Shown piece after piece: positions 42,391 to 49,064 of a stretch of DNA of 64,000 nucleotides. Both the position numbers and the translations under genes were made by a program. Position 1 is the stretch's first letter. Each line of letters opens with the position of its first letter. Under the pieces are notes generated by a model, which saw nothing but the letters and a program-made list of their open reading frames with translations, made no database searches and had not been told where the DNA came from. This DNA is from Methylomonas koyamae (GTDB lineage: Bacteria; Pseudomonadota; Gammaproteobacteria; Methylococcales; Methylomonadaceae): contig NZ_AP019778.1 in assembly GCF_019669905.1 (NCBI RefSeq), positions 124,001-188,000 of the forward strand, read 5' to 3'.

Positions 42391-42846
42391 TTAAAACCAG
42401 TCACTGTCCATTTCGCCTAAAGCGGCAACCAGATCCAAGGACGGCAACAGCAAGCCTAGTGCTTCAGCCACAGGCCGGATCTGCACTAGGTTGGTACCGA
42501 ATAGCTGTAACACCTCGGATTCCTGGTGTAAGTTGGTCGAGGTTTCGCGAGACGCATCGGTGACAATGCCCACGTCGATGCCGACGAAGCCGGCTTTTTT
42601 CAACGCCGTTAGCCATAACCAGGGGGCAATGCCGTGTTCCGGGTGTATTTGGCCGCTGGTGTCAAAGCCGCGGCCGATTTCACTTAAACGCAGCAGCGAG
42701 TCCCAATCCGGCCAACCCACATAACTCAAACCAAGGTCTTGCTGCCAGCGGTCGATACAAGATCGCCACTGATGTAAGGCGTGGTTTACGGCAAAGACGA
42801 CCGGTTGCGGTGCGCGGCATTCGACTTGCCAATACAGCACCGACAT
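42391..42846 (-). CDS. Hypothetical partner of CobS-like ATPase
   Basis: 151 residues from ATG 42846; the start overlaps the ATPase stop (CAGGTGTGACATG) so translation is coupled and no leader is present. The sequence is alpha/beta with many Trp (VGWPDWDSLLRLSEIGRGFD, GIAPWLWLTALKKAGFVGID). The family is not recognised. Its fixed place between the AAA+ and DUF3150 genes suggests it belongs to the same complex. Confidence 0.65.
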   Translation of the reverse strand: MSVLYWQVECRAPQPVVFAVNHALHQWRSCIDRWQQDLGLSYVGWPDWDSLLRLSEIGRGFDTSGQIHPEHGIAPWLWLTALKKAGFVGIDVGIVTDASRETSTNLHQESEVLQLFGTNLVQIRPVAEALGLLLPSLDLVAALGEMDSDWF

Positions 42847-42847
42847 G

Positions 42848-43789
42848 TCACACCTGCCAATCGCTGCCGAACACGTCTTGCGCCAACCGGTGGATGGCCT
42901 CGCGTTCGGCCGCATCCCCCCGCAGAACCAGCGCCCGATCCAAGGCATAGGCCAGGGCGTTCGGGGAACCTTTGTAGTTGGCACTGAGCTGGGCCCAACG
43001 CAACAAGCTGCGGGTCGACATGGTGATCGAAAGCAGGCCGGCCGAATCGCTGCCGCCAATAAAGACCTTGCGGATCTCGTTGGCCAGCTGAATCATGCGT
43101 TCCCGAATGCTCAGCGGCATGGTCGGGACCGCGCGTTCCAGCATGCTCATTTCGTCGTCCGGTTCCGGATAGCCCACTTCCATCAAACGAAAGCGGTCCA
43201 TAAAGGCCAGGCTTTGACGCATCACTCCTTGATACAAGCCCGACTGGTCGCCGGCGCCGGCACTGTTGCCGGTTGCAACCAGACGGAACTTCGGGTGTGG
43301 AATGACGACTTCGTCGGTGGCCGCAATCATCAGCGGTTTGCCTTCGACGATATCGTTTAAACCCAGCAACTCGGCCGGGTCGGTCGCATCGATCTCGTTG
43401 AGCAAGAGCACGTGGCCGTGGCGCACGGCGCTGGTCAACGGGCCGTCGGTCCATTTCATCGTGCCGTTGCCGGTTAAGACGAATTGGCCCAACAAATCGT
43501 TGAACTCAAGCCGGCCATGACCGGCAACGGCATGCACACCCCAATGTAAGCGCGCGGCGGCTTGCTCAACCAACGAGGTTTTACCGGAGCCCGTGGGACC
43601 GGTGATATACAGTCCATCGCCATTCGGATTCCGAAAGAACGCCAGGACGTCGCGCAATGGCTCGCGCCGAAACACATACGGTTTTTGGACCGGCACGAAT
43701 GGATTATTTGCCGGGACAAAGCCTTCGACGGTCATCGAGGCCGGTGCGGATACGCCGAAGGTATCGGCGACGGAATACTGTTGGTACAT
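42848..43789 (-). CDS. CobS/MoxR-like AAA+ ATPase
   Basis: 313 residues. Walker A is GLYITGPTGSGKTSLVEQAA, Walker B HVLLLNEIDATDPAELLGLN, then sensor 1 KFRLVATGNSAG and a C-terminal helical lid. MoxR/CobS ATPases form hexamers that act with VWA partners; the VWA protein is two genes downstream. It corresponds in context to the cobS-like gene of SXT/R391, next to the exonuclease and Bet genes. Start ATG 43789 follows its leader. Confidence 0.88.
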   Translation of the reverse strand: MYQQYSVADTFGVSAPASMTVEGFVPANNPFVPVQKPYVFRREPLRDVLAFFRNPNGDGLYITGPTGSGKTSLVEQAAARLHWGVHAVAGHGRLEFNDLLGQFVLTGNGTMKWTDGPLTSAVRHGHVLLLNEIDATDPAELLGLNDIVEGKPLMIAATDEVVIPHPKFRLVATGNSAGAGDQSGLYQGVMRQSLAFMDRFRLMEVGYPEPDDEMSMLERAVPTMPLSIRERMIQLANEIRKVFIGGSDSAGLLSITMSTRSLLRWAQLSANYKGSPNALAYALDRALVLRGDAAEREAIHRLAQDVFGSDWQV

Positions 43790-43870
43790 ACTGCCTCCTG
43801 ATTTAAGAGTGACTCCCGAAATAGAAGGCGTGCGCCCCCGGTAGGGAAGCGAACCTCCCTTGCGGGGTTG
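43790..43870 (-). ncRNA. radC-type structured leader (CobS-like gene)
   Basis: The GGGA/TCCC hairpin with CCGGGGG inner strand is clear. The outer stem is weak. GCCT of the middle strand can pair with SD AGGC. A longer, less regular member of the class. Confidence 0.5.
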
Positions 43871-43920
43871 ATTAATGAGTCATAGCGGTTACGATGGTCT
43901 AAACCATTGAGGGCTCCGAT

Positions 43921-44130
43921 ATGATTCGACTAGGGGATAAACTACGTTTAAGCGACCGGGAACGGCACGCCTTTCGGGTGATGACCGATCGCGCCGCGCC
44001 GCCGAAGACGGTGGCGGAGTACAATGCGGCCTTGCAAGTCGCGGCCGATGCCGTGCGGGATAAGGACACGAGTGCCGAATCCCGCTTGCTGCAAGCCGTG
44101 TTACTCGGCGAATGCCTCCAACAGGAGTAA
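43921..44130 (+). CDS. Small basic helical protein, paralogue 1
   Basis: 69 residues: IRLGDKLRLSDRERHAFRVM, TDRAAPPKTVAEYNAALQVA, ending LLGECLQQE. The pattern L-x-E/R-x-x-R...K-TxAEYxxAL is shared with the plus-strand gene 44502-44738, so both are probably real and related. It runs opposite to the module and its 3' end overlaps the convergent 44101-44391 gene by 30 bases. The function is unknown. Confidence 0.45.
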   Translation: MIRLGDKLRLSDRERHAFRVMTDRAAPPKTVAEYNAALQVAADAVRDKDTSAESRLLQAVLLGECLQQE

Positions 44131-44391
44131 TTCGGCCAGAAGGTGGGCTTTAGCTTCGCCGATCGCCTTGCTCGCCAGCAATTGGCGTAAGGTGTCGGCT
44201 TGGCCGCGGTCGACGAGCGATAGCACCAAGGTGGTGGCAATTGACTCGTTGAGATCCCGGAAGATATCGGGATGATTCAATAAAGCGCCTGCGACCGTGG
44301 CCGGTTTTAACGCGGCCAGTTCGAGGATCTTCTCCGCCGTGGACATGGAGGGTTCGCGGCGTGGCAATTTCGAAACAGAATTGAGGTTCAT
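44101..44391 (-). CDS. Small helical ICE protein
   Basis: 96 residues from ATG 44391, directly after its leader. It is entirely helical, Leu/Ala-rich: STAEKILELAALKPATVAGA, ESIATTLVLSLVDRGQADTL, RQLLASKAIGEAKAHLLAEL. No family is recognised. The presence of a leader of the common class, with perfect SD complementarity, supports it as a genuine member of the regulated set. Confidence 0.6.
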   Translation of the reverse strand: MNLNSVSKLPRREPSMSTAEKILELAALKPATVAGALLNHPDIFRDLNESIATTLVLSLVDRGQADTLRQLLASKAIGEAKAHLLAELLLLEAFAE

Positions 44392-44460
44392 GGTCGTATC
44401 TCCTATAAAAAAGGGAGACACGCCCCCATCGGGAGAGGTCTCCCTGGGTGGGGTGGGTAA
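44392..44460 (-). ncRNA. radC-type structured leader
   Basis: Stem AGGGAGAC/GTCTCCCT followed by T6, inner CCC-GAT-GGG. SD region GGAGATAC pairs with GTGTCTCC at 8 of 8 positions, including one G-U. Confidence 0.78.
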
Positions 44461-44501
44461 TCATCAAACGATATCAAACATCAACACCGATCGAGGTTTG
44501 C

Positions 44502-44738
44502 ATGATCAAACATGCGGGTAAAGTCCGATTGACCCGAGCGGAATTTCGCCGCTTACAACGCAACAACGCCAGGCGCGGTTACGCGGTCAATACGATTAAA
44601 ACGACAGCGGAGTACGATGTCGCCTTGGTTCAGGCGTGCTCCCCGGTGTTCCTGGCCGATTTACTGCAGGCGTTGGAAACGGGTAGCAGTCCTTTAATGC
44701 GTGGCGAGGTCACTTTCGATCAGTTGACCGACAGTTAA
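44502..44738 (+). CDS. Small basic protein, paralogue 2
   Basis: 78 residues from ATG 44502: RLTRAEFRRLQRNNARRGYA, VNTIKTTAEYDVALVQACSP. It shares the TxAEYxxAL core with 43921-44130. The N-terminal half is strongly basic and could bind nucleic acid. It lies in the gap between two minus-strand leader genes and has no leader of that class. Weakly supported beyond the similarity. Confidence 0.45.
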   Translation: MIKHAGKVRLTRAEFRRLQRNNARRGYAVNTIKTTAEYDVALVQACSPVFLADLLQALETGSSPLMRGEVTFDQLTDS

Positions 44739-44752
44739 CCTACGGTTGGCAT

Positions 44753-44983
44753 TCAACCGACAGACACTGCACGTTCGGCGATCGCGGTCAGCGCAACTGC
44801 GTGCAGCTGCTTGAGCAAGTCGACTTCGGGATCGTCACGGTGTTGCCAATTGTCCGGCAACGACGCGATATACGTCGTGACCAGGGTGGGCTCGGTTTTA
44901 GCCATCTCGAACAGGCGACGGGTAGTATCCCGGCGGTGCTTAAGATCGGTTAAAAACAGCCAAACAGCTTCTGATTTTGTCAT
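44753..44983 (-). CDS. Small hypothetical ICE protein
   Basis: 76 residues from ATG 44983: SEAVWLFLTDLKHRRDTTRR, LFEMAKTEPTLVTTYIASLP, LLKQLHAVALTAIAER. Helical, no known family. The start is fixed by the adjacent leader and SD GGAGG. Upstream lies five-hairpin element B. Confidence 0.55.
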   Translation of the reverse strand: MTKSEAVWLFLTDLKHRRDTTRRLFEMAKTEPTLVTTYIASLPDNWQHRDDPEVDLLKQLHAVALTAIAERAVSVG

Positions 44984-45050
44984 AGTGCACCTCCAACAAT
45001 CAGGGGGCACCGATGGCCCGATAGGGCGTGATGCCCCATTCGGGTTATAA
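44984..45050 (-). ncRNA. radC-type structured leader
   Basis: Stem GGGGCA/TGCCCC, inner GCCC-TAT-CGGGC. The SD segment GGAGGTGCAC can pair with GTGC-CCCC with a bulge. A moderately clear member. Confidence 0.6.
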
Positions 45051-45054
45051 AATA

Positions 45055-45170
45055 GGCCGTTGATAGCAACGGCCGGACGAAGCCGGGTTTGACGCACCCG
45101 GTACCACCAAGGACATGCCTTGATCGCCGCCTGAAGACGGAGCGCCTGCTCTGCAGGATTTTCAGCGTAT
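45055..45170 (-). ncRNA. Five-hairpin structured element, copy B
   Basis: Minus-strand order: H0 CCTGC-AGA-GCAGG (45157-45145), H1 CCGTC-TTCA-GGCGG (45140-45127), H2 CAAGG/CCTTG (45122-45108), H3 CCGGGT-GCGTCAA-ACCCGG (45101-45083), H4 GGCCGTTG-CTAT-CAACGGCC (45074-45055). Every stem is intact though H2-H4 differ in sequence from copies A and C. There is no reading frame across it. Confidence 0.75.
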
Positions 45171-45248
45171 CGATGACGATAGCGCTAGAAAAGTCGGTTG
45201 AGGGCTTGGCTTACACCTTAAAACAAGCCCTGAATCGACTTAAAGAAA

Positions 45249-45272
45249 CGAACACTACCGAGGTAGTGTTCG
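45249..45272 (-). terminator. Hairpin terminator after YqaJ gene
   Basis: Perfect 11-bp stem CGAACACTACC/GGTAGTGTTCG with a 2-base loop, followed on the minus strand by TTTCTTT. It lies just past the stop of the exonuclease gene. Confidence 0.65.
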
Positions 45273-45290
45273 TTCGTTGCTAACGTGTTT

Positions 45291-46289
45291 TCAAAACCAA
45301 CTGCTTTCCGTCACGGCCAAGGAATCCGGGTCAAACGCTACTTGCGCGTTTTTGCCATTGTCGTCTCGGCACGTCACGCGTACCCGCGAGGCCGGAGCCT
45401 TTCGGTACGGGGCCAGCTCCGCCTCAGTCAGTTGCGGGAGCAGGGCCGTTAAAGCCGCCTTGTAATCGATACCCCCCTGGCTGACGCTTCGACAGACACG
45501 CACGCCGGAATGTTCGGCGATGACGTAGTCGGCCATTTGCTCTACCCATTGGGCTTCGGTCTTGGCTTGCAGTTCGGCCAGTTGGGTGGCTTCGGCTTTC
45601 AATGCCTCCAGTTTCTTCTGCCGGGCACGGTATTCGGCCGCCAGTCGATGCCATTGAATTTCGGCGTCGCCTTCAGGCAAATACAAGTCCCGCTTCAGGT
45701 CTTTCGGCGGCTCTTTTTTGGTGATGACCCAACCGTAAAACGTGATCGTCGCGTTGATTAAAGTCACCAAAAAGGCGTCATCGCGCGCGATGTCGAACAC
45801 CTTGACTTGCTGGTCGTCGAGATAGAAGCACAGATAGCCTCTTTTAGCATCGGCGACCAACAGCTGCTGCTGCATTTGCACCCAATACAATTTATAGGCG
45901 GCCGACTGCTCGCCTTCCTGTACCACGTTTTCGTAGGTGCTGGGATGCGGGCATTTGATTTCGACGGGTTCGCCGTTAGCGGGAATGCCGTCGAACGAGG
46001 CGCGGATCAACGGGTATTGATCGCACTCGCCGCACAAGGGCAACAACAGTTCGTCACACGTGGCTTCGAACCATTGCGCCGCCTTCGTTTCCAGTTCGCG
46101 GCCGCGACGAACCAATGGATGGTTGTCGAGGTTGGCTTCCAGGACGATGCCGACCCGTTCCGCCCACAAGCGCCAAGGCGTTTTGTAAGGCGAGCGGTTC
46201 AGAATGATTGCTGCTTCACTGGCGGTTACGCCTTGCGATCGCCATAGCCGCCACGCATCGCTGCGTTGGGCGATATCGACGATTTTCAT
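45291..46289 (-). CDS. YqaJ-type (lambda Exo-like) recombination exonuclease
   Basis: 332 residues from ATG 46289, overlapping the upstream gene stop by four bases. The YqaJ fold shows TASEAAIILNRSPYKTPWRL, a RRGRELETKAAQWFE helix, and the active-site strands ASFDGIP...VEIKCPHPSTYE with D and E-x-K, then YYWVQMQQQLL-like. It should digest duplex DNA 5' to 3' to expose single strands for the RecT/Bet annealase encoded upstream, forming a Red-type pair as in SXT (exo/bet). The C-terminal 100 residues are coiled and extra. Confidence 0.88.
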   Translation of the reverse strand: MKIVDIAQRSDAWRLWRSQGVTASEAAIILNRSPYKTPWRLWAERVGIVLEANLDNHPLVRRGRELETKAAQWFEATCDELLLPLCGECDQYPLIRASFDGIPANGEPVEIKCPHPSTYENVVQEGEQSAAYKLYWVQMQQQLLVADAKRGYLCFYLDDQQVKVFDIARDDAFLVTLINATITFYGWVITKKEPPKDLKRDLYLPEGDAEIQWHRLAAEYRARQKKLEALKAEATQLAELQAKTEAQWVEQMADYVIAEHSGVRVCRSVSQGGIDYKAALTALLPQLTEAELAPYRKAPASRVRVTCRDDNGKNAQVAFDPDSLAVTESSWF

Positions 46290-46633
46290 TCGAACTCTCC
46301 GTCGATCCGGATGTGACAGCCGTGCAGCACGCCTTCTAATTTGCGTTGTTTCAACACCGCGTGGCAACGCTGTGCGAGACGGACATCGTCGAATAGCAAC
46401 AAGGTGCAACCCGGCGATAGGGTGCAGATGCCGCCGAAGGTATCGGCGATACTGACCAAGTCGGCGTAGGAATGCCGGCGATGAAATAGCCGGGTTTCCG
46501 TGTCCGGATCCAGCGCTTTATCAAGAAATCCCGGCCCATAGCGGCGCAGGACGGTCGGTGAGTCGTAACGGCTCCAGTCGGTAAAGCTGGGTATCCGGTT
46601 GAGGGATTGATCGAAGGTGGTGATTTCAGTCAT
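46286..46633 (-). CDS. Small protein between recT and exo
   Basis: 115 residues from ATG 46633: SLNRIPSFTDWSRYDSPTVL, LVSIADTFGGICTLSPGCTL, LLFDDVRLAQRCHAVLKQRK. An alpha/beta protein with no recognised family. Its ATGA overlap with the exonuclease gene makes the leader upstream a regulator of both. In SXT the corresponding place holds an SSB gene, but no OB-fold signature is evident here. Confidence 0.6.
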   Translation of the reverse strand: MTEITTFDQSLNRIPSFTDWSRYDSPTVLRRYGPGFLDKALDPDTETRLFHRRHSYADLVSIADTFGGICTLSPGCTLLLFDDVRLAQRCHAVLKQRKLEGVLHGCHIRIDGEFE

Positions 46634-46705
46634 GACGTTTCTCCAACAGAAGAGCGTCACGAATAGCCCACCGGGCGAATCATGACGCCCTGGATGGGTA
46701 AATGA
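46634..46705 (-). ncRNA. radC-type structured leader
   Basis: Stem AGGGCGTCA/TGACGCTCT with one G-U, inner GCCC-GGT-GGGC. The start region ACGTCATG carries CGTCA, complementary to TGACG, and AGA complementary to TCT, so the start codon itself can be masked. Confidence 0.72.
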
Positions 46706-46723
46706 GAAAAACCGAAAGTCGGT

Positions 46724-47746
46724 TTAATTTCTGAGTGCTTGACGAGCCTTGCTAAGCTCGGCGTCTTTCGCAGATAGCGGCGGCATGGTCATGCCTTCGC
46801 TATGCGTTAACGCGGGTTTCGGTTTGGCTTTGTCTAATTCCGCACGGGCATAGATCAGGTCAACACCAGTAAATCGGCTGGTGATGAATTCTTCGGCCGC
46901 CGCCCATGCGTTTGCATCTTTTGTCCGCTTAATCAGGGTTTCAACTGCCTTAATCAAATTTGGATGGAGCTTAGATGCATCGATCACCTCCGGCTTGGCT
47001 TCAGCTTGAGGCTGTTGCTCGGGTGTCGCAGTAGTCGGTTCGGCCGGCGGATCGATATCGATAACATCGGAGCCGTCGATATCGATGATTTTGCCGTCCA
47101 TTTCCTCGGCGGCATAACCGCATTCTTCCGGAAAGGCCGCACGCAAAGACGCCGCTTTACCGCATTTGGCCAATTGCCCTTTGGGGCGCTTGATCCACAT
47201 CGCGGTAGGCACTTGCGAGTTTTTGCCGCCGGCCGTGCTGTAGGCTTCAAGCCAATAGACTTCCTCGGTAAAGGCGCAACGTTGGCCGCCGACGATCCGG
47301 TACACGGTAACCGCCACCCATTCGGGAAAAGTTACGCTGACATTGACGTCCTGCCATTGGTCGTTGTCGTCTTTGTAGCGCCCGGTAAAGGTCTTGGTGA
47401 CATCCGGGCCCCACACGGGACGGTCCATTCCAGCCCAAACACCGGTTCGGGACGCGGTGGTCTGAATTTCCGTGATGGAGGGCCAGACGGTTTCGACATT
47501 GCGACCTAAAGCGGTACTCCACATCGGGACGATATGCACCGGTTTTTTGAAGATGTCGAGTTTTCGGGTTTTGCAATAATCCAGAGCCATCAAGATGGCT
47601 TCTGCGGTTTTGGCTGTGGGAAAGGTGACTTCCGTCAGCACTTTCCAGGATTGCTCCGTCAGGCCATAGGTTTGTTTCGCAGCATCCGGTATTGCCGGGC
47701 GAGTATGCGTATCGGAGGTATTTCTGCAGGGATTGCTTTGAGCCAT
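46724..47746 (-). CDS. RecT/Bet-family single-strand annealing protein
   Basis: 340 residues from ATG 47746. The RecT core is evident: WKVLTEVTFPTAKTAEAILM, DYCKTRKLDIFKKPVHIVPM, WPSITEIQTTASRTGVWAGM, and the C-terminal LAKCGKAASLRAAFPEECGY typical of Bet proteins. The remaining 110 residues form an acidic Pro/Glu linker and a helical tail. It anneals complementary strands exposed by the YqaJ exonuclease. It heads the minus-strand module, and five-hairpin copy C and a leader precede it. Confidence 0.9.
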   Translation of the reverse strand: MAQSNPCRNTSDTHTRPAIPDAAKQTYGLTEQSWKVLTEVTFPTAKTAEAILMALDYCKTRKLDIFKKPVHIVPMWSTALGRNVETVWPSITEIQTTASRTGVWAGMDRPVWGPDVTKTFTGRYKDDNDQWQDVNVSVTFPEWVAVTVYRIVGGQRCAFTEEVYWLEAYSTAGGKNSQVPTAMWIKRPKGQLAKCGKAASLRAAFPEECGYAAEEMDGKIIDIDGSDVIDIDPPAEPTTATPEQQPQAEAKPEVIDASKLHPNLIKAVETLIKRTKDANAWAAAEEFITSRFTGVDLIYARAELDKAKPKPALTHSEGMTMPPLSAKDAELSKARQALRN

Positions 47747-47820
47747 AATCGTTCTCCTTAAAAAAAGGGAACGACGGACTCCCATTGGGGAATCGGATCG
47801 TTCCCCATTGGGTGGTATAG
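47747..47820 (-). ncRNA. radC-type structured leader (RecT/Bet gene)
   Basis: Stem GGGAACGA/TCGTTCCC followed by T7, inner CCC-AAT-GGG. The alternative GGGGAA/TTCCCC excludes it. SD region GGAGAACGAT copies the 5' strand and pairs with GTCGTTCCC except for one mismatch. Confidence 0.8.
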
Positions 47821-47935
47821 GCGTCTTGAATGACGCATGGATTGAAAGTTGAGATTGACGCACTCAGTACGGGAACATCGGTTCCCGCCGCCTAAAGACG
47901 GAGCGCCTGCTGCTGCAGGATCTTCAGCGTTGATT
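47821..47935 (-). ncRNA. Five-hairpin structured element, copy C
   Basis: Minus-strand order: H0 CCTGC/GCAGG (47919-47906), H1 CCGTC-TTTA-GGCGG (47901-47888), H2 GGGAAC-CGAT-GTTCCC (47886-47871), H3 TGAG/CTCA with loop TGCGTCAAT (47866-47850), H4 GCGTC-ATTCAA-GACGC (47836-47821). It runs straight into the RecT leader. Confidence 0.73.
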
Positions 47936-48139
47936 AACGCTAAATAATAGTGGCTTTTATAACAAAAGAAATTGCGAAGTGGAAGTGGATTTTAGCGGCG
48001 ACTGGGTACCTGAGCATGTTGCTCGAAGAATCGGTAGAATGGTTAAACGCTTGGCGATATCCCCGAAGCCTTAACAGGAGCAAGCCACTATTTGACTTAC
48101 CGAAGACAATGCAGGGTAATAGCCGGTCCACGGGCTGAA
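47936..48139. other. Spacer without a supported gene
   Basis: About 200 bases between element C and mazF. Short frames exist on both strands (for example 47950-48138 plus), but none shows a recognisable motif or convincing ribosome site. The promoter for the recT module may lie here on the minus strand. Confidence 0.4.
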
Positions 48140-48478
48140 TTATTGAATAAGAGCCTCGATTTTGGCCAAGACTTCGGCCAATACCGCCCCGTCCACCATA
48201 GATATCTTTTCGGCCTGACGCGCCGCCCAATCCAGACTGCGAATCTGATCCGCCAATATCACACCACTCACACGGTCGCCGACCGGTAACGGTACCTCAA
48301 ACGGATATCCTTTAACCCGACTTGTTACAGGGCAAATCAACGCCAACCCGGCTTTGACGTTATAAGTGCGTGGCGTAACGACCAGGCCGGGGCGGCGCCC
48401 CGCTTGTTCGTGGCCTGCTTGAGGATCGAACGCAATCCACACCAAATCCCCGCGCTCAGGTACGTACGATACAGCCAT
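48140..48478 (-). CDS. mazF: MazF/PemK-type endoribonuclease toxin
   Basis: 112 residues. The family core is clear: YVPERGDLVWIAFDPQAGHE, QAGRRPGLVVTPRTYNVKAG, LALICPVTSRVKGYPFEVPL, GVILADQIRSLDWAAR. It cleaves mRNA at short sequences when freed from MazE. Its ATG shares one base with the antitoxin stop (TAATG), so the pair is coupled. It sits at the border of the recombination module and may stabilise the element. Confidence 0.94.
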   Translation of the reverse strand: MAVSYVPERGDLVWIAFDPQAGHEQAGRRPGLVVTPRTYNVKAGLALICPVTSRVKGYPFEVPLPVGDRVSGVILADQIRSLDWAARQAEKISMVDGAVLAEVLAKIEALIQ

Positions 48479-48726
48479 TAATTGTTACCCTCTCGGCCAA
48501 CATCCGGCCCCCAGTCAATGCAATCATGCCGATTATCGTCAGTCATGCCAGCCAGTAATTCCTCCAACTTAAAAACAGGTTTGGCCGTGGTCGGTACAAT
48601 CCGTAGCCCGGCATCGTCCGCTGTCAGCTCGACCGGCGAACCGACTTCCAGCTTTAACTGTGCCAGCATCGCCGCCGGCAATCGAATCACGGCGCTATTA
48701 CCCCATTTTTTAATTTCAGTTTGCAT
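48478..48726 (-). CDS. mazE: MazE-type antitoxin
   Basis: 82 residues with the AbrB-like DNA-binding N-terminus EIKKWGNSAVIRLPAAMLAQ and LKLEVGSPVELTADDAGLRI, and a disordered acidic tail that would wrap MazF. It is the first gene of the operon; dyads at 48883-48942 upstream may be its operator or that of the divergent kfrA-like gene. Confidence 0.93.
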   Translation of the reverse strand: MQTEIKKWGNSAVIRLPAAMLAQLKLEVGSPVELTADDAGLRIVPTTAKPVFKLEELLAGMTDDNRHDCIDWGPDVGREGNN

Positions 48727-48882
48727 CAGATTTACTCCCGTTAAACGCGCTTAATGCAAATCTTTGTCGACCGATATAGCGCCGCCAAAAATGACTTACC
48801 CGAGGCCGGCGCCTGCCGTAAAAGTGCCTAGAGCAGTTTGCGGCCCAACTTTCATTGTTACCTCTGAAATAAATTCAAATCG

Positions 48883-48942
48883 GTAGCTACATTGTGGCTA
48901 CGTTTTTTGTGGGTTGCAATCCTGTGGCGACAATGATTGCAA
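48883..48942. promoter_or_regulatory. Dyads between mazE and kfrA-like gene
   Basis: There are two inverted repeats. One is GTAGCTAC/GTGGCTAC (48883-48901, imperfect). The other is TTGCAATC/GATTGCAA (48914-48921 with 48935-48942). They lie in the 338-base divergent region and are candidate operators. No other gene is visible in the region. Confidence 0.5.
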
Positions 48943-49064
48943 ATTTGACAATCAGGATGGCGTGAGATGTGAAGCGTGGGAATTAACTTTCTTTCTTACT
49001 TTCTTTATTTCTTTTAATATGTCAAACTCCTGCCGTCGCAGTTGATTCCGAATGGGAGTTCGCC

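Noticed and set aside
46286..46633. Single-strand DNA-binding protein between recT and exo
   Set aside because: The position matches ssb in SXT-type ICEs, but no OB-fold or acidic SSB tail is visible.
47950..48138. 62-residue plus-strand ORF
   Set aside because: No recognisable motif, poor start context, and overlapping minus-strand frames of similar length. The region is more likely a promoter spacer.
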